14,260 bases of DNA from Gammaproteobacteria bacterium (GCA_024638345.1 JAHEKL010000039.1:1-14260), one strand, 5' to 3'. Positions 1 to 7,016 are shown, numbered from the stretch's first letter. Notes: generated from the letters alone by a model not told the origin. Numbers and translations are program-made.

Positions 1-431
1 TGTACATCAATTCGGACATCAATTCTGCGGGGCTGGCGAGCATGCCCCTCGAGATGGCGGAGTGGGTGGCCACTTCCGTCGGTGGCGTCTGGCCGATGTT
101 CGCGGGGATGACCGGCGCCCTGGGGGCTTTCATCGCCGGCTCCAATACGGTGAGCAACCTGATGTTCTCGGCTTTCCAGTACGGGGTGGCCGAACGTCTG
201 GCAGTCTCGACGATGATGATCGTGGCGCTTCAGGCGGTAGGGGCCGCGGCCGGGAACATGATCGCCATCCACAACGTGGTGGCTGCGTCGGCGACGGTCG
301 GGCTCTTGGGCAAGGAGGGTGCGACGCTGAGGAAGACCATCCTTCCCACCATCTACTACCTCGCCGTGATCGGGATTCTGGGACTGATCGCGGTCAACGT
401 GGTAGGGATCGGAGATCCGCTGCTCAACTGA
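1..431 (+). CDS. L-lactate permease (LctP/LldP family), C-terminal fragment
   Basis: This is the last 142 residues of an L-lactate permease, an inner-membrane carrier that imports lactate (and often glycolate) with protons. The reading frame is open from base 3, so the gene begins outside the window. Family hallmarks are visible: GSNTVSNLMFSAFQYGVA, then GAAAGNMIAIHNVVAASATV followed by GLLGKEG, and a final hydrophobic helix before the end at GDPLLN. Full-length members are around 500-600 residues, so about a quarter is present. An internal ATG at 42 is only a methionine within the protein and should not be taken as the start. The next gene on the same strand begins 166 bp later, so co-transcription is not evident. 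Family assignment is firm; the exact substrate is not determined by this fragment. Confidence 0.93.
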   Translation, partial: YINSDINSAGLASMPLEMAEWVATSVGGVWPMFAGMTGALGAFIAGSNTVSNLMFSAFQYGVAERLAVSTMMIVALQAVGAAAGNMIAIHNVVAASATVGLLGKEGATLRKTILPTIYYLAVIGILGLIAVNVVGIGDPLLN

Positions 432-597
432 CGAACGCGTCCATGCGTCATCGGGGGTGGGACCGTAGGACCAGTCCCGGGGCGCGTTCTCTCGTAGTAT
501 ATTGGAGTCCCCACGAGCATGTCTCGCCGGGTGTGATTCGGCATTCCGGATCCGATGGTCCAGCCTTGACTTCCGGGCCCTCAGCCAAAAAGCCGCC
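432..597. other. Intergenic region between permease and DUF5916 gene
   Basis: These 166 bp hold no credible gene. A short GGGAC/GTCCC inverted repeat (459-463 and 474-478, 10-base loop) could form a weak hairpin after the permease but has no T-tract. A possible -10 element lies near 498-503. The frame of the DUF5916 gene stays open back to a TTG at 502, but that extension does not look like protein of this family. Confidence 0.5.
498..503 (+). promoter_or_regulatory. Possible -10 element for the DUF5916 gene
   Basis: TATATT matches the sigma-70 -10 consensus at five of six positions and lies in a slightly AT-richer patch of a GC-rich gap. No convincing -35 hexamer is seen 16-18 bp upstream, where the sequence is GC-rich. 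If used, it would give a leader of about 90 nt before the ATG at 598 and would exclude the TTG at 502 as a start. This is a weak call. Confidence 0.25.
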
Positions 598-2847
598 ATG
601 AACGATACGCAGCGTCGAATAGCAGCTAGCGGATGCGCCCGAGCCGTTTCTGGCCGGGGAACGCGTCTGGTCTTCTTACTCCTGGTGGGTTTCTTCGTGG
701 CCGTCCCATCGGCCGCGCAGGAGAGCTGGGAACTCTATCAGATCGGTGCGGTGCGCGTCGACGGAGGTCCGGAAATCGACGGGGTGCTCGACGAGCCCAT
801 CTGGGGCGCGGCCTCCGTGATCCGCGACTTCATCCAGCAGGAGCCGGATGAAGGTGCCCCGGCGACCGAGTCCACCGAGGTCCGCGTCTTGTACAACGGC
901 AGCAGCCTATTCCTTGGCGTTCGAGCGCTCGATGCGTCGACCGGAGGCGTGATTGCCACCGAAATGCGTCGGGATGGAGACCGCATCCTGGAGGAGGACA
1001 ATTTCCAGGTCATCCTCGACACGTTCATGGACTCTCGGTCGGCGTACATGTTCGTCGTCAGTCCGCTCGGGGCCCAGCTGGACCAGCAGGTGTCCGACGA
1101 GGGTGGACGCGATCGCCGCGCGAGTGCCTCTGCGATCAACAGGGATTGGGACGGCGTCTGGTCGGTTGAAACGCGTGTGACCGACGAAGGATGGGTGGCC
1201 GAGATCGAGATCCCCATGGTGACGCTGAGATTCCCCGAAAGGGACCCTCAGTCCTGGGGTATCAACCTGATGCGGAACATCAGCCGCAAGAACGAGCAGG
1301 CCTATTGGGCACCCATCCCCAAGCCGTTCGGTCTAACCCGTGTCAGCCTCGCGGGTAGCCTCACCGACCTCGAGGCACTGGACCGGGGAAGGGACCTCCG
1401 GATCAAGCCGTTTGTTACGGGGGGCGGCCGAACGCAGCTCGAGAGCGGGATTCGGGACAACTCGGCGCAAAGCGACGTCGGTCTCGACCTCAAGTATGGG
1501 GTGACCGCCGGTCTGAACCTCGATTTGACGGTCAACACGGACTTCGCCCAGGCGGAGGTCGACAACGAGCAGGTCAACCTCACCCGATTTCCGCTGTTCT
1601 TTCCGGAGAAGCGGGAGTTCTTCCTCGAGAACTCCGGTCAGTTCGCGGTGGGAACGACGAACTCGACGGGTCGAATCGCCGACCTGTTCTTCAGCCGACG
1701 AATCGGGATTTCCGAGGCGCGATCGCAGGTTCCGATCCTTGGGGGTGCGAGGCTGACCGGTAAGGTCGGTCAGAACAACATCGCGATCATGGACCTCCAG
1801 ACGGACGATATCGCGGGCCAGCCCGGGGAAAACTTCCTCGTGGCCCGTTACAGTCGCGACATCTTGGATCGATCCCAGATCGGCGGGATCTTCATCAACA
1901 AGGAGGGGGGCGGCCGGTACAATCGGACCTATGCTGCGGACATGACGCTCGCGATCACTCCGTCCTTCACGGTGGACGGGTTCGTTGCGGGGACCTCCAC
2001 GACCGGCTTGACGGAAGACCAGATCGCAGGTCACATCAGGGCCGGCTGGCTGGACCAATCGTGGCGGATCTACAGCGAATACACGGACCTCGGGGACAAC
2101 TTCAACCCCGAGGTCGGGTTCGTGCCTCGGGTCGGCATCAAGAGGAGCAAGTTCCACTTCGAAGGCAACCCACGGCCGGAGCGCTGGGGAATCCGCATGA
2201 TGGAGCCGATGTGGAACGTGGAGTACTTCACCGACCAGAGCGGGAGACTGGTCAGCCGCCGTTACCACCACATGGTGGGCACGCTTTTTCAGAACAACGC
2301 CTACCTGAACATCATGTTCAATCGGGAGTTCGAGCGACTGGACAACCCGTTCCGAGTGGCACCGGACGTCATCATCGATCCCGGTGACTACAAGTTCTGG
2401 AATCTCAACGTCCGCTTCAACAGCAATCCTTCGCGACGCTTCTTCTATGGGCTCAGCTACTCACCGCAGACCTTCTACGACGGGGATCGCACTGACTGGG
2501 GAGGCAACCTCGGCCTGCGTGTCACGGATCAGCTCGCGACTTCGGCGAGCTTCTCCCGCAACGACGTTTCGCTCCCAGCAGGTGACTTCACGGTCGACCT
2601 CGCGTCCTTCCAGCTCGATTACGCGCTGTCGCCGACCATGACCCTGCGGAGCATCACCCAATACAATTCCTCGTCGGAGCAGTGGAGCACGAGCGCGAGG
2701 TTCCGTTACATCTATCGGCCGGGGAGCGACATCTACATCGTGTACGACGAAGTCCGTCGCGATGACGCGATCCCGGTGTCTCCATGGGTGGAGATGTACC
2801 GCGAGCGGCAACTCATCGTGAAGATGACCTACCTGCTGTCCATGTAG
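598..2847 (+). CDS. Secreted DUF5916 outer-membrane barrel protein with CBM9-like N-terminus
   Basis: The 749-residue protein starts with a Sec signal peptide: basic N-region, hydrophobic stretch LVFLLLVGFFVAV, likely cleavage after PSAA before QESW (about residue 40). Residues about 50-225 resemble the carbohydrate-binding family 9-like domain that precedes DUF5916, with DGVLDEPIW at 61-69. The DUF5916 region follows, marked by FPLFFPEKREFFLENSGQF (331-349) and LFFSRRIG (363-370), then alternating aromatic/polar beta-strands to YRERQLIVKMTYLLSM, as expected for an outer-membrane barrel. The biochemical role of DUF5916 is not established; a link to polymer binding or uptake is only suggested by the CBM9-like part. 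I chose ATG 598 over TTG 502 because it places the signal peptide at the N-terminus. No clear Shine-Dalgarno precedes it (AAAAAGCCGCC). A methyltransferase follows after 69 bp. Confidence 0.9.
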   Translation: MNDTQRRIAASGCARAVSGRGTRLVFLLLVGFFVAVPSAAQESWELYQIGAVRVDGGPEIDGVLDEPIWGAASVIRDFIQQEPDEGAPATESTEVRVLYNGSSLFLGVRALDASTGGVIATEMRRDGDRILEEDNFQVILDTFMDSRSAYMFVVSPLGAQLDQQVSDEGGRDRRASASAINRDWDGVWSVETRVTDEGWVAEIEIPMVTLRFPERDPQSWGINLMRNISRKNEQAYWAPIPKPFGLTRVSLAGSLTDLEALDRGRDLRIKPFVTGGGRTQLESGIRDNSAQSDVGLDLKYGVTAGLNLDLTVNTDFAQAEVDNEQVNLTRFPLFFPEKREFFLENSGQFAVGTTNSTGRIADLFFSRRIGISEARSQVPILGGARLTGKVGQNNIAIMDLQTDDIAGQPGENFLVARYSRDILDRSQIGGIFINKEGGGRYNRTYAADMTLAITPSFTVDGFVAGTSTTGLTEDQIAGHIRAGWLDQSWRIYSEYTDLGDNFNPEVGFVPRVGIKRSKFHFEGNPRPERWGIRMMEPMWNVEYFTDQSGRLVSRRYHHMVGTLFQNNAYLNIMFNREFERLDNPFRVAPDVIIDPGDYKFWNLNVRFNSNPSRRFFYGLSYSPQTFYDGDRTDWGGNLGLRVTDQLATSASFSRNDVSLPAGDFTVDLASFQLDYALSPTMTLRSITQYNSSSEQWSTSARFRYIYRPGSDIYIVYDEVRRDDAIPVSPWVEMYRERQLIVKMTYLLSM

Positions 2848-2861
2848 CACGCTCCGCGGTG

Positions 2862-2882
2862 CAGCGGCGTCGGCGGCCGCTG
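2862..2882 (+). terminator. GC-rich hairpin between DUF5916 gene and methyltransferase
   Basis: CAGCGGC (2862-2868) and GCCGCTG (2876-2882) form a perfect 7-bp stem with a 7-base loop, 14 bases after the DUF5916 stop codon. No T-tract follows, so this is not a canonical intrinsic terminator. It may be a partial terminator or an mRNA 3'-end stabiliser, and the downstream gene could still be read through. Confidence 0.3.
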
Positions 2883-2916
2883 GCCATCCACTGGGGCGGC
2901 AACACGGAGGGTCCGG

Positions 2917-3762
2917 ATGAGCTCCGACGCCGACGTCTCTGGCTACTACGATCGAAACACGCCCCGTTTCCTCCTGGTCGGTGGAGGCGGGGCGAGTCAT
3001 TCGATCCACCGTCAGCTATGGGGACCCGGTGTCCGTACGGCGGAAGAGGCGTCGAATCACATCCACACCTTGGTCGCATCGGAGATCGAGCGGATCCAGC
3101 CCGCGCCGACCTATGTGATCGACATGGGCTGCGGTGTGGGTGGCACGCTCTTCTATCTCGCCGAGTCTCTTCCCGAGAGCGAGCTCCTGGGTGTGACCAT
3201 CAGTGCGCGTCAGCACCAGATCGCCCTGAAGCTTGCGGAGGAGAAGGACCTCTCCCACCGCTGTCGGTTCGTCCAAGAGGACTTTCAGATCATGGAGGTC
3301 GAGGGCGACGCCCAAGCCATCGTCGCTATTGAGTCCTTCGTACACAGTCGCTCATCCGAGCCGTTCTTCCGCTCGGTCGAGCGCCATCTGGCAGACGGCG
3401 GTCTCCTGGTAATCGCCGATGACTTTCTCGCTCGCGATCGCGGTCTGCTCGACACCGCCGCGGTCGGGCACGTTCAGGACTTCGAGTCGGGCTGGCGTCT
3501 GGGCGCCCTCTGCACAGTCGAGAAGTGCGCCTCCTCGGCAGCGAGCTTCGGGCTCACCAAGACGAAGGACGTGGATCTTTCGCCACTCATCCGACTCGGC
3601 CGCCCTCGAGATCGTGCGATCTCGGCACTCAGCCCGGTACTGCGGTTTCTGGGGCTGGAATCGATCCCTTTCTTCGGGAACATGATCGGTGGAAATGCTC
3701 TGCAGATCGGGCTTCGTGCAGGGTTCCTCGAATACCATCTGCTGGTATTCCGCAAGGGCTGA
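2917..3762 (+). CDS. Class I SAM-dependent small-molecule methyltransferase
   Basis: The 281-residue protein has a Rossmann-fold methyltransferase core. Motif I is VIDMGCGVGG (67-76), followed by GVTISARQ (92-99), the form seen in cyclopropane synthase, sterol/tocopherol and C-methyltransferase-like enzymes. Further pieces are a QEDF acidic-loop region near 120 and a GGLLVIADDF strand near 161-170. The N-terminus (YYDRNTPRFL, then IHRQLWGPGV) is the cap type found in enzymes acting on lipids or terpenoid-like acceptors, such as geranyl-diphosphate C-methyltransferases. The acceptor cannot be read from the sequence. The ATG at 2917 has a good Shine-Dalgarno, CGGAGG, ending six bases before it. 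It lies 69 bp after the DUF5916 gene and may share its transcript. It converges with the ABM gene at 3837. Methyltransferase is near certain; the substrate is unknown. Confidence 0.88.
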   Translation: MSSDADVSGYYDRNTPRFLLVGGGGASHSIHRQLWGPGVRTAEEASNHIHTLVASEIERIQPAPTYVIDMGCGVGGTLFYLAESLPESELLGVTISARQHQIALKLAEEKDLSHRCRFVQEDFQIMEVEGDAQAIVAIESFVHSRSSEPFFRSVERHLADGGLLVIADDFLARDRGLLDTAAVGHVQDFESGWRLGALCTVEKCASSAASFGLTKTKDVDLSPLIRLGRPRDRAISALSPVLRFLGLESIPFFGNMIGGNALQIGLRAGFLEYHLLVFRKG

Positions 3763-3831
3763 GCCGAATCGTCCGGAAACCGGCGACCTCGCGACCGTTG
3801 GGTCCGCGCCGACAGACGACTTTCGGACCAA

Positions 3832-3847
3832 GCGACCTAGGGGTCGC
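3832..3847. terminator. Hairpin at the convergent gene ends
   Basis: GCGACC and GGTCGC form a perfect 6-bp stem with a 4-base loop, overlapping the stop codon of the minus-strand ABM gene and lying 70 bp after the methyltransferase stop. A second, longer-loop repeat, GGTCCG (3801-3806) with CGGACC (3824-3829), sits just before it. Neither has a T-tract on either strand, so a bidirectional terminator is only a suggestion from position and symmetry. Confidence 0.35.
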
Positions 3848-4142
3848 GCTCGAATCGTGTGGTCCGGAGCACCTCGCAGACCTGAATTCGATACTCGAGA
3901 TAGAAGTCCTCTCGACCCTTGGCTTGGGCCTCCACGTGTTCCGGCAGATCCCTCCACGCCATCTGGCTCTCGTTCGACTCGAACTCGGCCAGGGTGACCC
4001 GCTCACCATCCTCCGAGACGAACGTCTTGTGCGCGATGTGGCCGGGCATCCCACTTGCCAGCTCGCTCATCCGCAGAGCCCACGCGCGGTAGTCGGACTC
4101 GGCCTCCGGCCTCAGTCGGGAGCGAAAGACGGTCACCAGCAC
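3837..4142 (-). CDS. Antibiotic-biosynthesis-monooxygenase (ABM) fold protein
   Basis: This is a 101-residue protein of the dimeric ferredoxin-like ABM family, whose members include small cofactor-free monooxygenases, haem-degrading proteins and proteins of unknown role. The sequence follows the family pattern: an opening strand VLVTVFRSRLRPEA, a helix with YRAWALRMSELASGMPG, strand HIAHKTFVSEDGERVTLAEF, then W-RDLPEHVEAQAKGREDFY and closing strand YRIQVCEV. The frame is open to 4232, but the GTG at 4142 is the better start. It has AGGAGG seven bases upstream, begins the family's first beta-strand, and avoids overlap with nrdJ. It lies 67 bp downstream of nrdJ on the same strand and may be co-transcribed with it. 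The specific reaction is unknown. Nothing around it indicates antibiotic biosynthesis, so the family name should not be read literally. Confidence 0.8.
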   Translation of the reverse strand: MLVTVFRSRLRPEAESDYRAWALRMSELASGMPGHIAHKTFVSEDGERVTLAEFESNESQMAWRDLPEHVEAQAKGREDFYLEYRIQVCEVLRTTRFERDP

Positions 4143-4149
4143 GACGCCC

Positions 4150-4155
4150 CCTCCT
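4150..4155 (-). promoter_or_regulatory. Ribosome binding site that fixes the ABM gene start
   Basis: Read on the minus strand this is AGGAGG, a full Shine-Dalgarno match, seven bases before the GTG at 4142. The longer reading starting at 4232 has no comparable site and would overlap the end of nrdJ. This supports the 101-residue product. Confidence 0.75.
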
Positions 4156-4209
4156 AGACCGAGGAGCGCACTGAACCGAAACTCATGGCCGAGCCGAGAG
4201 CCCCTCGGG

Positions 4210-6741
4210 TCAACCGCACTCGCTGTATCCACATACGTGACACTTCACACAACCTTCCTCGTAGGCGAGCTGTCCCGTGCCACAGTCCGGACATGAGCCC
4301 AAGAACGAGTGGTCCATCTGGGTCGAGGTAAGCCCGCTCGACAGTTGAGGACTGGTGGAGCCGATCCTCCCGACGACGGAAGGCGAAGTCGTCATCGGAA
4401 GCTCCTCCTGCACGCCCTCGCGCTCGGCCAGGTATCTTTCGATCGCCTGAGCGACCGCGTCAGGCGCGGACAGCACCTTGTTGGGTCCGACACCGACCGC
4501 ACGGTCGCAGGAGATTCCGCGCAGCTGGTCCCGGACGGCAGTGATCGGGATCCCGGATCGGAGGGCGAGCGATGCGAGCCTTCCGATTGCCTCCGCGTCC
4601 GCCATCGCCGCACCCCCGGCCTTCCCCAAAGTGGTGAACACCTCGAACGGGCGACCCTTCTCGTCTTCGTTGATCGTCACGTACAGGTCGCCGAGGGGCG
4701 AAAGCATCTTCACCGTGCGACCCCTCAGCAGCATCGGTCGCTGTCGCTTGTGCCGACCGGCCCGGGCCTCCTGGTCCTGCTCGTCGAGCTCGGAGCGAAG
4801 ACGCTCCACCTCGATTCTCAAGCCGTGTGCCTCCTGACGGGCGTCCGCGAGCTGAACCTCCAGAGTGCCCAGGTCTTCCGCCGAGCCCTCCTCCTGGCCC
4901 GTCTTGCCGGTGGACAGAACCTGCATGGGCCGGGAACCATCCCGATACACGGTGACTCCCTTGCACCCGAGCTCGAATGCGAGCTCGTAGATCTCGCGGA
5001 CGTCGCTTCGCGTGGCTTCGGTTGCGAAGTTCGTCGTCTTGGAGATCGCGCTGTCGGTGTGCTCTTGGAAGGCCGCCTGCATTCGAACGTGCCACTCCGG
5101 AGAGATGTCGTGCGACGTCACGAAAACCCGCTGTACGTCTTCGGGCACCTCGTCGAAGTGAATGTGCCCCTCGGACGCGATACGCTCCATCAACTCCTCC
5201 GAGTGCCACCCTCCCGCCTTCGCGATGCGAACGAAATCCTCGTTGACGTCGGGCATCATCGCGCCAGCCTGGTTCCGCATGAAGGCCACTGCGAAGAGAG
5301 GCTCGATCCCCCCCGAACATCCAGCGAAGATCGAGATCGTTCCGGTGGGCGCGACCGTCGTGAGGTTGCAGTTTCGAAGCCGGCGCTGCGACCGGATCCG
5401 TGACCCGTCTTCCCTGCGCGCACAGGTCTCGTCGGGTCCCCAGATCGATGCCTCCCAGGCCGGAAAGGCGCCCCTGGACTCGGCCAGCTTCTCCGATGCG
5501 ACACGGGATTCCTCGTTGACGAAGGCCATCAGCCTACGGCCCAGCTCCACCCCTTCCTTCGAATCGTACGGGACTCCCACACGGACCAAGAGGTCCGCCC
5601 ATCCCATGATACCCAACCCGATTCTACGGATCGTCTGGGCGAGATCGGTGATCTCCGGAAGGGGATAGCGGTTGACATCGATGACGTTGTCCAGGAAATG
5701 CGTCGAGAGATGCACCACCCGTCTGAGCCCGTCCCAGTCGATCCGCTCCTCGGGTGTGGCCTCGGAGGGCGCCTCCTCTCGCACGAACGCTCCTACGTTC
5801 ACACTTCCTAGATTGCACACGTCATAGGGCAAGAGCGGCTGCTCGCCGCATGGATTCGTCGCCTCGTACGACCCCAATGCGGGCACCGGATTGAACTCGT
5901 TCGCGCGATCGATGAAGAAGACCCCAGGCTCCCCGGTCCTCCAGGCGCCCTGGACGATCAAGTCGAAGATCTCGCGGGCATTGTCCGTCCCGATCACCTC
6001 TCCCGAACGGGGACTTGTCAGCTCGTACTCCTCATCCGACGCGACAGCCTCCATGAAGGCATCCGTGATCGCGACCGAGATGTTGAAGTTCGTGACCTGA
6101 GACGTGTCGTTCTTACAGGTGATGAAATCCCGGATGTCTGGATGGTCCACGCGAAGGATGCCCATGTTTGCGCCCCTTCTCGTGCCTCCCTGCTTCACGA
6201 CCTCGGTGGACGCATCGTAGAGCCGCATGAACGAGACGGGACCCGACGCCACGCCCATCGTCGAGCGCACCGTGTCCCCCGTCGGACGGATACGAGAGAA
6301 CGAGAACCCGGTTCCACCTCCGGACTGATGCACCAGGGCCATCGACTTCAGAGTGTCGTAGATGCCGCTCCTGCCATTCGAGAGCGCATCGTCGACGGGT
6401 AGCACGAAGCAAGCCGAGAGCTGTCCCAGCGGTCGCCCCGCGTTCATGAGCGTCGGAGAGTTGGGCTCGAACTGGCCGGTCGTCATGAGGTCGTAGAATT
6501 GGCGGGAAAGCTCCTCGACACCCGCCTCGGAAGCCCCGTAGCGCGCGTCCCCGTCCGCGATCACACGAGCGACTCGCCAGAACATCGTCTCGGGCTCCTC
6601 GGTCGGGTTGCCCTCCTCGTCCTTCTTCAGATATCGGCGTGCGAGAACCAGCCGGGCGTTCTCGGTCATCGGCGCCGGTGGAAGGTCGTCCGGAACCTGA
6701 TCATCGAAGAGGCGGTCGGCTCGTTCCTCACTGGACGGCAT
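4210..6741 (-). CDS. nrdJ: Adenosylcobalamin-dependent class II ribonucleotide reductase
   Basis: The enzyme reduces ribonucleotides to deoxyribonucleotides using adenosylcobalamin, independent of oxygen. In 843 residues it shows the catalytic barrel: Cys111 (LSACFVLP) and Cys309 (CNLGS) as the reducible pair, and NPCGE with Asn296, the thiyl-radical Cys298 and Glu300. PTGTIS is at 465-470. After the barrel comes a charged heptad-like linker (about 622-660), then a TSCPD domain (about 668-770) and a C-terminal Cys-rich tail with Cys817, 820, 831, 834, 837 and 842, ending SECG, expected to bind metal and pass electrons to the active site. The start is ATG 6741, nine bases after AAGGAG. The frame is open to 6948, but that upstream part overlaps the promoter. 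Candidate NrdR and DnaA sites lie upstream. No other ribonucleotide reductase is present here. The ABM gene follows after 67 bp. Confidence 0.96.
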   Translation of the reverse strand: MPSSEERADRLFDDQVPDDLPPAPMTENARLVLARRYLKKDEEGNPTEEPETMFWRVARVIADGDARYGASEAGVEELSRQFYDLMTTGQFEPNSPTLMNAGRPLGQLSACFVLPVDDALSNGRSGIYDTLKSMALVHQSGGGTGFSFSRIRPTGDTVRSTMGVASGPVSFMRLYDASTEVVKQGGTRRGANMGILRVDHPDIRDFITCKNDTSQVTNFNISVAITDAFMEAVASDEEYELTSPRSGEVIGTDNAREIFDLIVQGAWRTGEPGVFFIDRANEFNPVPALGSYEATNPCGEQPLLPYDVCNLGSVNVGAFVREEAPSEATPEERIDWDGLRRVVHLSTHFLDNVIDVNRYPLPEITDLAQTIRRIGLGIMGWADLLVRVGVPYDSKEGVELGRRLMAFVNEESRVASEKLAESRGAFPAWEASIWGPDETCARREDGSRIRSQRRLRNCNLTTVAPTGTISIFAGCSGGIEPLFAVAFMRNQAGAMMPDVNEDFVRIAKAGGWHSEELMERIASEGHIHFDEVPEDVQRVFVTSHDISPEWHVRMQAAFQEHTDSAISKTTNFATEATRSDVREIYELAFELGCKGVTVYRDGSRPMQVLSTGKTGQEEGSAEDLGTLEVQLADARQEAHGLRIEVERLRSELDEQDQEARAGRHKRQRPMLLRGRTVKMLSPLGDLYVTINEDEKGRPFEVFTTLGKAGGAAMADAEAIGRLASLALRSGIPITAVRDQLRGISCDRAVGVGPNKVLSAPDAVAQAIERYLAEREGVQEELPMTTSPSVVGRIGSTSPQLSSGLTSTQMDHSFLGSCPDCGTGQLAYEEGCVKCHVCGYSECG

Positions 6742-6750
6742 GTCGGGTGG

Positions 6751-6756
6751 CTCCTT
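6751..6756 (-). promoter_or_regulatory. Ribosome binding site that fixes the nrdJ start
   Basis: AAGGAG on the minus strand lies nine bases before ATG 6741. An in-frame ATG at 6789 lacks such a site, and the open frame back to 6948 runs into the promoter. The site therefore supports an 843-residue NrdJ. Confidence 0.7.
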
Positions 6757-6758
6757 GG

Positions 6759-6880
6759 TGTGGAAGGGATCCGTGGTGGATCGTCGCATGTGGAAAGGGC
6801 TGTGGAAAAGGCGTGGAGAGCCTGGATCAGTTGGTGGATAAGCGCAGAAGCCCCGGATTCTACGCGGGTCGCTGCGTGGA
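6759..6880. promoter_or_regulatory. Cluster of DnaA-box-like GTGGA/TCCAC units in the nrdJ leader
   Basis: Seven GTGGA units on the plus strand (6760, 6776, 6790, 6802, 6813, 6834, 6876) lie within 121 bp. Compared with the DnaA box TTATCCACA on the minus strand, 6841-6833 reads TTATCCACC (8 of 9), 6809-6801 reads TTTTCCACA (8 of 9) and 6797-6789 reads CTTTCCACA (7 of 9). All units have the same orientation. They lie downstream of the predicted nrdJ transcription start, where a bound protein would act as a roadblock or regulator. DnaA control of ribonucleotide reductase genes is known in Escherichia coli; here it is an inference from imperfect sites. Confidence 0.4.
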
Positions 6881-6895
6881 GAACCCGAGTCGCAA

Positions 6896-6911
6896 CCACA
6901 AAATATTGTTG
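6896..6911. promoter_or_regulatory. NrdR box 1 (promoter-distal, near the nrdJ transcription start)
   Basis: CCACAAAATATTGTTG matches the 16-bp NrdR consensus acaCwAtATaTwGtgt at 12 positions, including all six core bases (C4, A6, A8, T9, T11, G13). It lies just downstream of the predicted nrdJ -10 element and overlaps the expected transcription start. NrdR is the zinc-finger/ATP-cone repressor of ribonucleotide reductase genes in most bacteria. The nrdR gene itself is not in this window. Confidence 0.72.
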
Positions 6912-6919
6912 TGCTTTCC

Positions 6920-6948
6920 AGAATACGGCACGATATGTAGTAGGTCAA
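6920..6948 (-). promoter_or_regulatory. Sigma-70-type promoter of nrdJ
   Basis: On the minus strand, TTGACC (6948-6943, five of six matches to the -35 consensus) is followed after exactly 17 bp by TATTCT (6925-6920, four of six matches to the -10). Transcription should begin near 6913, giving a leader of about 171 nt before ATG 6741. The spacer is largely occupied by NrdR box 2, a geometry suited to repression. Confidence 0.7.
6928..6943. promoter_or_regulatory. NrdR box 2 (in the nrdJ promoter spacer)
   Basis: GCACGATATGTAGTAG matches the NrdR consensus at 11 of 16 positions, again including all six core bases. It starts 32 bp after box 1, leaving a 16-bp spacer. Tandem NrdR boxes in characterised promoters are similarly spaced at about three helical turns. 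The box lies between the -35 and -10 hexamers of the nrdJ promoter. Confidence 0.7.
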
Positions 6949-7010
6949 GAGAATTCGCTCCGGCGAACCGGATCGAGTCCAGCGACTGGATCCCGGCCTA
7001 CGATTTGCCC

Positions 7011-7016
7011 TATACT
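7011..7016 (+). promoter_or_regulatory. Possible -10 element for the small membrane-protein gene
   Basis: TATACT matches the -10 consensus at five of six positions, 52 bases before the start codon at 7069. No good -35 is present; the best is TGGATC at 6987-6992 with an 18-bp spacer and three matches. It would direct transcription away from nrdJ. Confidence 0.35.

Noticed and set aside
502..597. Start of the DUF5916 protein at TTG 502
   Set aside because: It would bury the signal peptide behind 32 residues unlike a secretion signal and overlaps the only plausible -10 element.
1333..2271. 312-residue open frame antisense to the DUF5916 gene
   Set aside because: It is a codon-bias shadow of a gene with clear family motifs; no ribosome binding site or recognisable domain.
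2917..4142. Natural-product cluster (methyltransferase next to an ABM monooxygenase)
   Set aside because: The two genes converge, and there is no synthase, carrier protein, tailoring set or transporter nearby; the ABM name alone does not imply antibiotic synthesis.
4143..4232. Longer ABM protein starting at 4232
   Set aside because: It overlaps the nrdJ 3' end, and its extra 30 residues precede the family's first strand; GTG 4142 has a perfect Shine-Dalgarno.
4309..5403. 364-residue open frame antisense to nrdJ
   Set aside because: It is fully inside a conserved gene on the other strand; long antisense frames arise from GC-rich codon bias, and the translation is Arg/Leu-rich without motifs.
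6742..6913. Cobalamin riboswitch in the nrdJ leader
   Set aside because: I looked for the conserved B12 box on the nrdJ strand and did not see it; the leader is also short for a full cobalamin riboswitch.
6742..6948. N-terminal extension of NrdJ to a start at 6948
   Set aside because: The extension overlaps the -35/-10 promoter, lacks a ribosome binding site and looks unlike protein; ATG 6741 has AAGGAG at a good distance.
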